From assembly GCA_001550305.1 (NCBI GenBank), contig LRTP01000286.1, forward strand, positions 1 through 64,000: DNA of 64,000 bases, read 5' to 3'. Position numbers and translations under genes: made by a program. Positions 62,644-64,000 of the stretch are shown here, piece after piece; position 1 is the first letter of the stretch; each line of letters opens with the position of its first letter. The notes under the pieces are model-generated. The model was given only the letters and a program-made list of their open reading frames with translations. It was not told where the DNA came from and ran no database searches. The stretch is from Streptomyces diastatochromogenes (lineage in GTDB: Bacteria > Actinomycetota > Actinomycetes > Streptomycetales > Streptomycetaceae).

Positions 62644-63672
62644 TCACCGGCGGCGCCGGAGGAACTTGGAGAGCAGAAGGCACAGAGCGGTGAGGACGAG
62701 GGCTGAAAGCCCGGCGACCACAGGGGTGGGGAGGTGTCCTTGCTGGGCGACCGACGCGGCGACCGCTCCGGCGCCACCGGGAGTCGTCGGGAAGGTGATG
62801 GTGGCGCGCGTGGTGTGCTCGACCAGGCCGCTTTTGAGCGTGAGCTTCGCGGTCCACGGGCCGTCCGGCAGCCGTGCGTCCAGCGGGACGACCGCCTCCG
62901 CAAGGTCGCCCGGAGCCAGTGTGGTTCCCGTCTTGGCCGAGAACGGTCCGGCGCGCAGTCCGGCAGACCCGTCGAAGAGGGAGAGTGCCCCGCTGATGTC
63001 CAGGGCGCGGCCCCCCGTGTTGTGGATCCGGGCGCGCACCTCCCCCCGCCCGTCGCGGGCTCGGGTGGGATAGAGCCGCTCGATCTTGAAGTCCGAGGGT
63101 GGCTCACCACCGGGACCGACGTCGATGTACATGCGGACGCCCACCCGGCCCAGCATCGCCACATTGTGCGTGCGGTCCGTGGCGGTGCCCGTCTGCGCCC
63201 AGATGACGCCGTATCGCTCCCCGGCGGCGGCGTCCCTGGGCACCCGGACGGTGGTGCGTACTCGCGCCGTTTCGGAGGCCGCCAGCTCAAGGTCCGCCGT
63301 ATCGAGTGACGTCCAGCCGGTCAGCTCGTTGGAGGTGCGCTCCGGCGCGAAGGTGAACTCACCCTTCGCGATGGTGGCCGCCGCGGCGTAGACGTTGACG
63401 TGCATCGGTGTGGACGACTCGTTGGTGACCTCCACCCGCCGCTCGATGGTCGAGCCGGGCGCGACGTGGTCGACGATGTAGGCCTGCGCCCTGGGATCGA
63501 CACGGCGGCTTTCCGGAGCGTCGAGCAGCTTGATACTGATGATCCTGCCCGCAGCCGGGTCCTGGGGGGAGGACACCCCGGGCGCCCCGTGCCCCGCCGC
63601 CGGCATCACCCCGGCCGTCTGTACGAAGGCCAGCACCAGCAGCAGAACCCAGTATCGGCGCGCACCCTCCAT
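62644..63672 (-). CDS. DUF916-like cell-surface protein
   Basis: 342 residues from the ATG at 63672 (TTG at 63684 is in frame). A signal peptide (VLLLVLAFVQTAGVMPAAGHG) starts the protein. The immunoglobulin-like part resembles the WxL-protein peptidoglycan-binding (DUF916) family: VAPGSTIERRVEVTNESSTP, then ERYGVIWAQTGT. A C-terminal membrane anchor (VVAGLSALVLTALCLLLSKF) with RRRR inside suggests surface anchorage. Its start is five bases from the stop of the upstream gene, so one operon. Such proteins bind polymer or host surfaces in Gram-positives; in Streptomyces the role is unknown. Confidence 0.8.
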   Translation of the reverse strand: MEGARRYWVLLLVLAFVQTAGVMPAAGHGAPGVSSPQDPAAGRIISIKLLDAPESRRVDPRAQAYIVDHVAPGSTIERRVEVTNESSTPMHVNVYAAAATIAKGEFTFAPERTSNELTGWTSLDTADLELAASETARVRTTVRVPRDAAAGERYGVIWAQTGTATDRTHNVAMLGRVGVRMYIDVGPGGEPPSDFKIERLYPTRARDGRGEVRARIHNTGGRALDISGALSLFDGSAGLRAGPFSAKTGTTLAPGDLAEAVVPLDARLPDGPWTAKLTLKSGLVEHTTRATITFPTTPGGAGAVAASVAQQGHLPTPVVAGLSALVLTALCLLLSKFLRRRR

Positions 63673-63676
63673 TCCG

Positions 63677-64000
63677 TCAGGCAACGGATTGGGTCAGCGT
63701 TCCGGTGTAGGCCCCGCCGATGGCGCCGGCGGGCACGCTGACGGTGACTGTCGGGTTCCAGGTCGCGGTGTTGTCTCCGACACCGGCGCTCCCGGTGACC
63801 ACCGTCTGCCCGGAGTTGCTCAGCGTCACGCTCGTTGGAGTGGCGGTAATGGTACCGGTCGTCGTTACCGTCCCGGTCGTGTAGGTAGCGCTGGTGGCGG
63901 GGATCGTCGACGCACCGCTCGTGAAGTCCGTCTCCGCCGCGGTCACCGTCCAGGAGGCCGAGAGGAGGGCGCGATTGTCGGTCACGGTCACGGGGCCGAT
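63677..64000 (-). CDS. Secreted beta-sandwich surface protein, N-terminus beyond the window
   Basis: The frame is open to the right edge; the visible C-terminal part has about 105 codons. It reads VTVTDNRALLSASWTVTAAETDFTSG, then Thr/Gly/Ser-rich strands, ending GGAYTGTLTQSVA. This resembles the family of secreted WxL-like adhesin domains. With the DUF916-like protein directly downstream it could be an adhesin with its binding partner. The signal peptide would lie outside the window. Confidence 0.7.
   Translation of the reverse strand: MGPVTVTDNRALLSASWTVTAAETDFTSGASTIPATSATYTTGTVTTTGTITATPTSVTLSNSGQTVVTGSAGVGDNTATWNPTVTVSVPAGAIGGAYTGTLTQSVA

Noticed and set aside
1-64000. CRISPR arrays
   Set aside because: No regularly spaced identical repeats were found; the tandem repeats seen have no spacers.

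Overview
High-GC DNA with GTG starts, ggagg-type ribosome binding sites, a fabD-fabH-acpP-fabF operon beside a FasR-type activator, a homodimeric pyruvate dehydrogenase E1 and a TerD cluster all point to a Streptomyces-like actinomycete chromosome. Gene order from about 4.6 to 30 kb matches what I remember of the Streptomyces core near fabD and aceE. This comes from memory and was not searched.

Layout. 1-4.6 kb: 3' part of a GH3 beta-glucosidase, a membrane protein, aldose epimerase and an SGNH lipoprotein. 4.9-10.5 kb: DUF3145, then the fatty acid operon and its activator on the minus strand. 10.6-20.3 kb: pirin, serine hydrolase, GNAT, a MerR/aldo-keto reductase pair, DUF4429, an alpha/beta hydrolase, a divergent TetR/MFS efflux pair and a potassium channel. 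20.4-24.8 kb: aceE, DUF3052 and a peroxiredoxin. 25-34 kb: a Ter stress locus with four TerD-domain proteins, a DUF475 membrane protein, and the HpcH/HpaI aldolase, fused phosphoribosyltransferase and HAD module. 34.2-43 kb: FmdB, a class A PBP-like protein whose transpeptidase lysine is missing, a NodB-like protein, an amidase, DUF4383, a coiled-coil protein and a DUF4097-like lipoprotein.

43.2-56.8 kb is an integrated actinomycete integrative and conjugative element (AICE) of the pSAM2 type. It sits in the 3' half of a tRNA-Val(UAC) gene and is bounded by a 46-bp direct repeat. A tight minus-strand operon carries a SCO3933-like protein, TraB, small Spd-like proteins, RepSA, Xis and Int. Control genes are an XRE protein and a fused GntR-Nudix protein that looks like pSAM2 KorSA and Pif in one chain. 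At its right end is lower-GC cargo: a zinc-metallopeptidase-like protein, a three-gene operon led by a TIGR04255-like protein, and a GIY-YIG-like protein. This cargo is one of the best candidates here for an undescribed system.

56.8-64 kb is chromosome or older island DNA. It has integrase and IS481-like fragments beside attR, then a compact operon (dimeric-barrel-like protein, DUF4331, TPR-like protein, DyP-type peroxidase) that I do not recognise as a described system. Next is a second fossil attachment site with a tRNA 3' fragment, a terminator and the tail of an integrase. The window ends in a secreted/surface cluster of DUF11-like, DUF916-like and beta-sandwich proteins. Four copies of a ~32-bp dispersed intergenic repeat lie in the first 20 kb.
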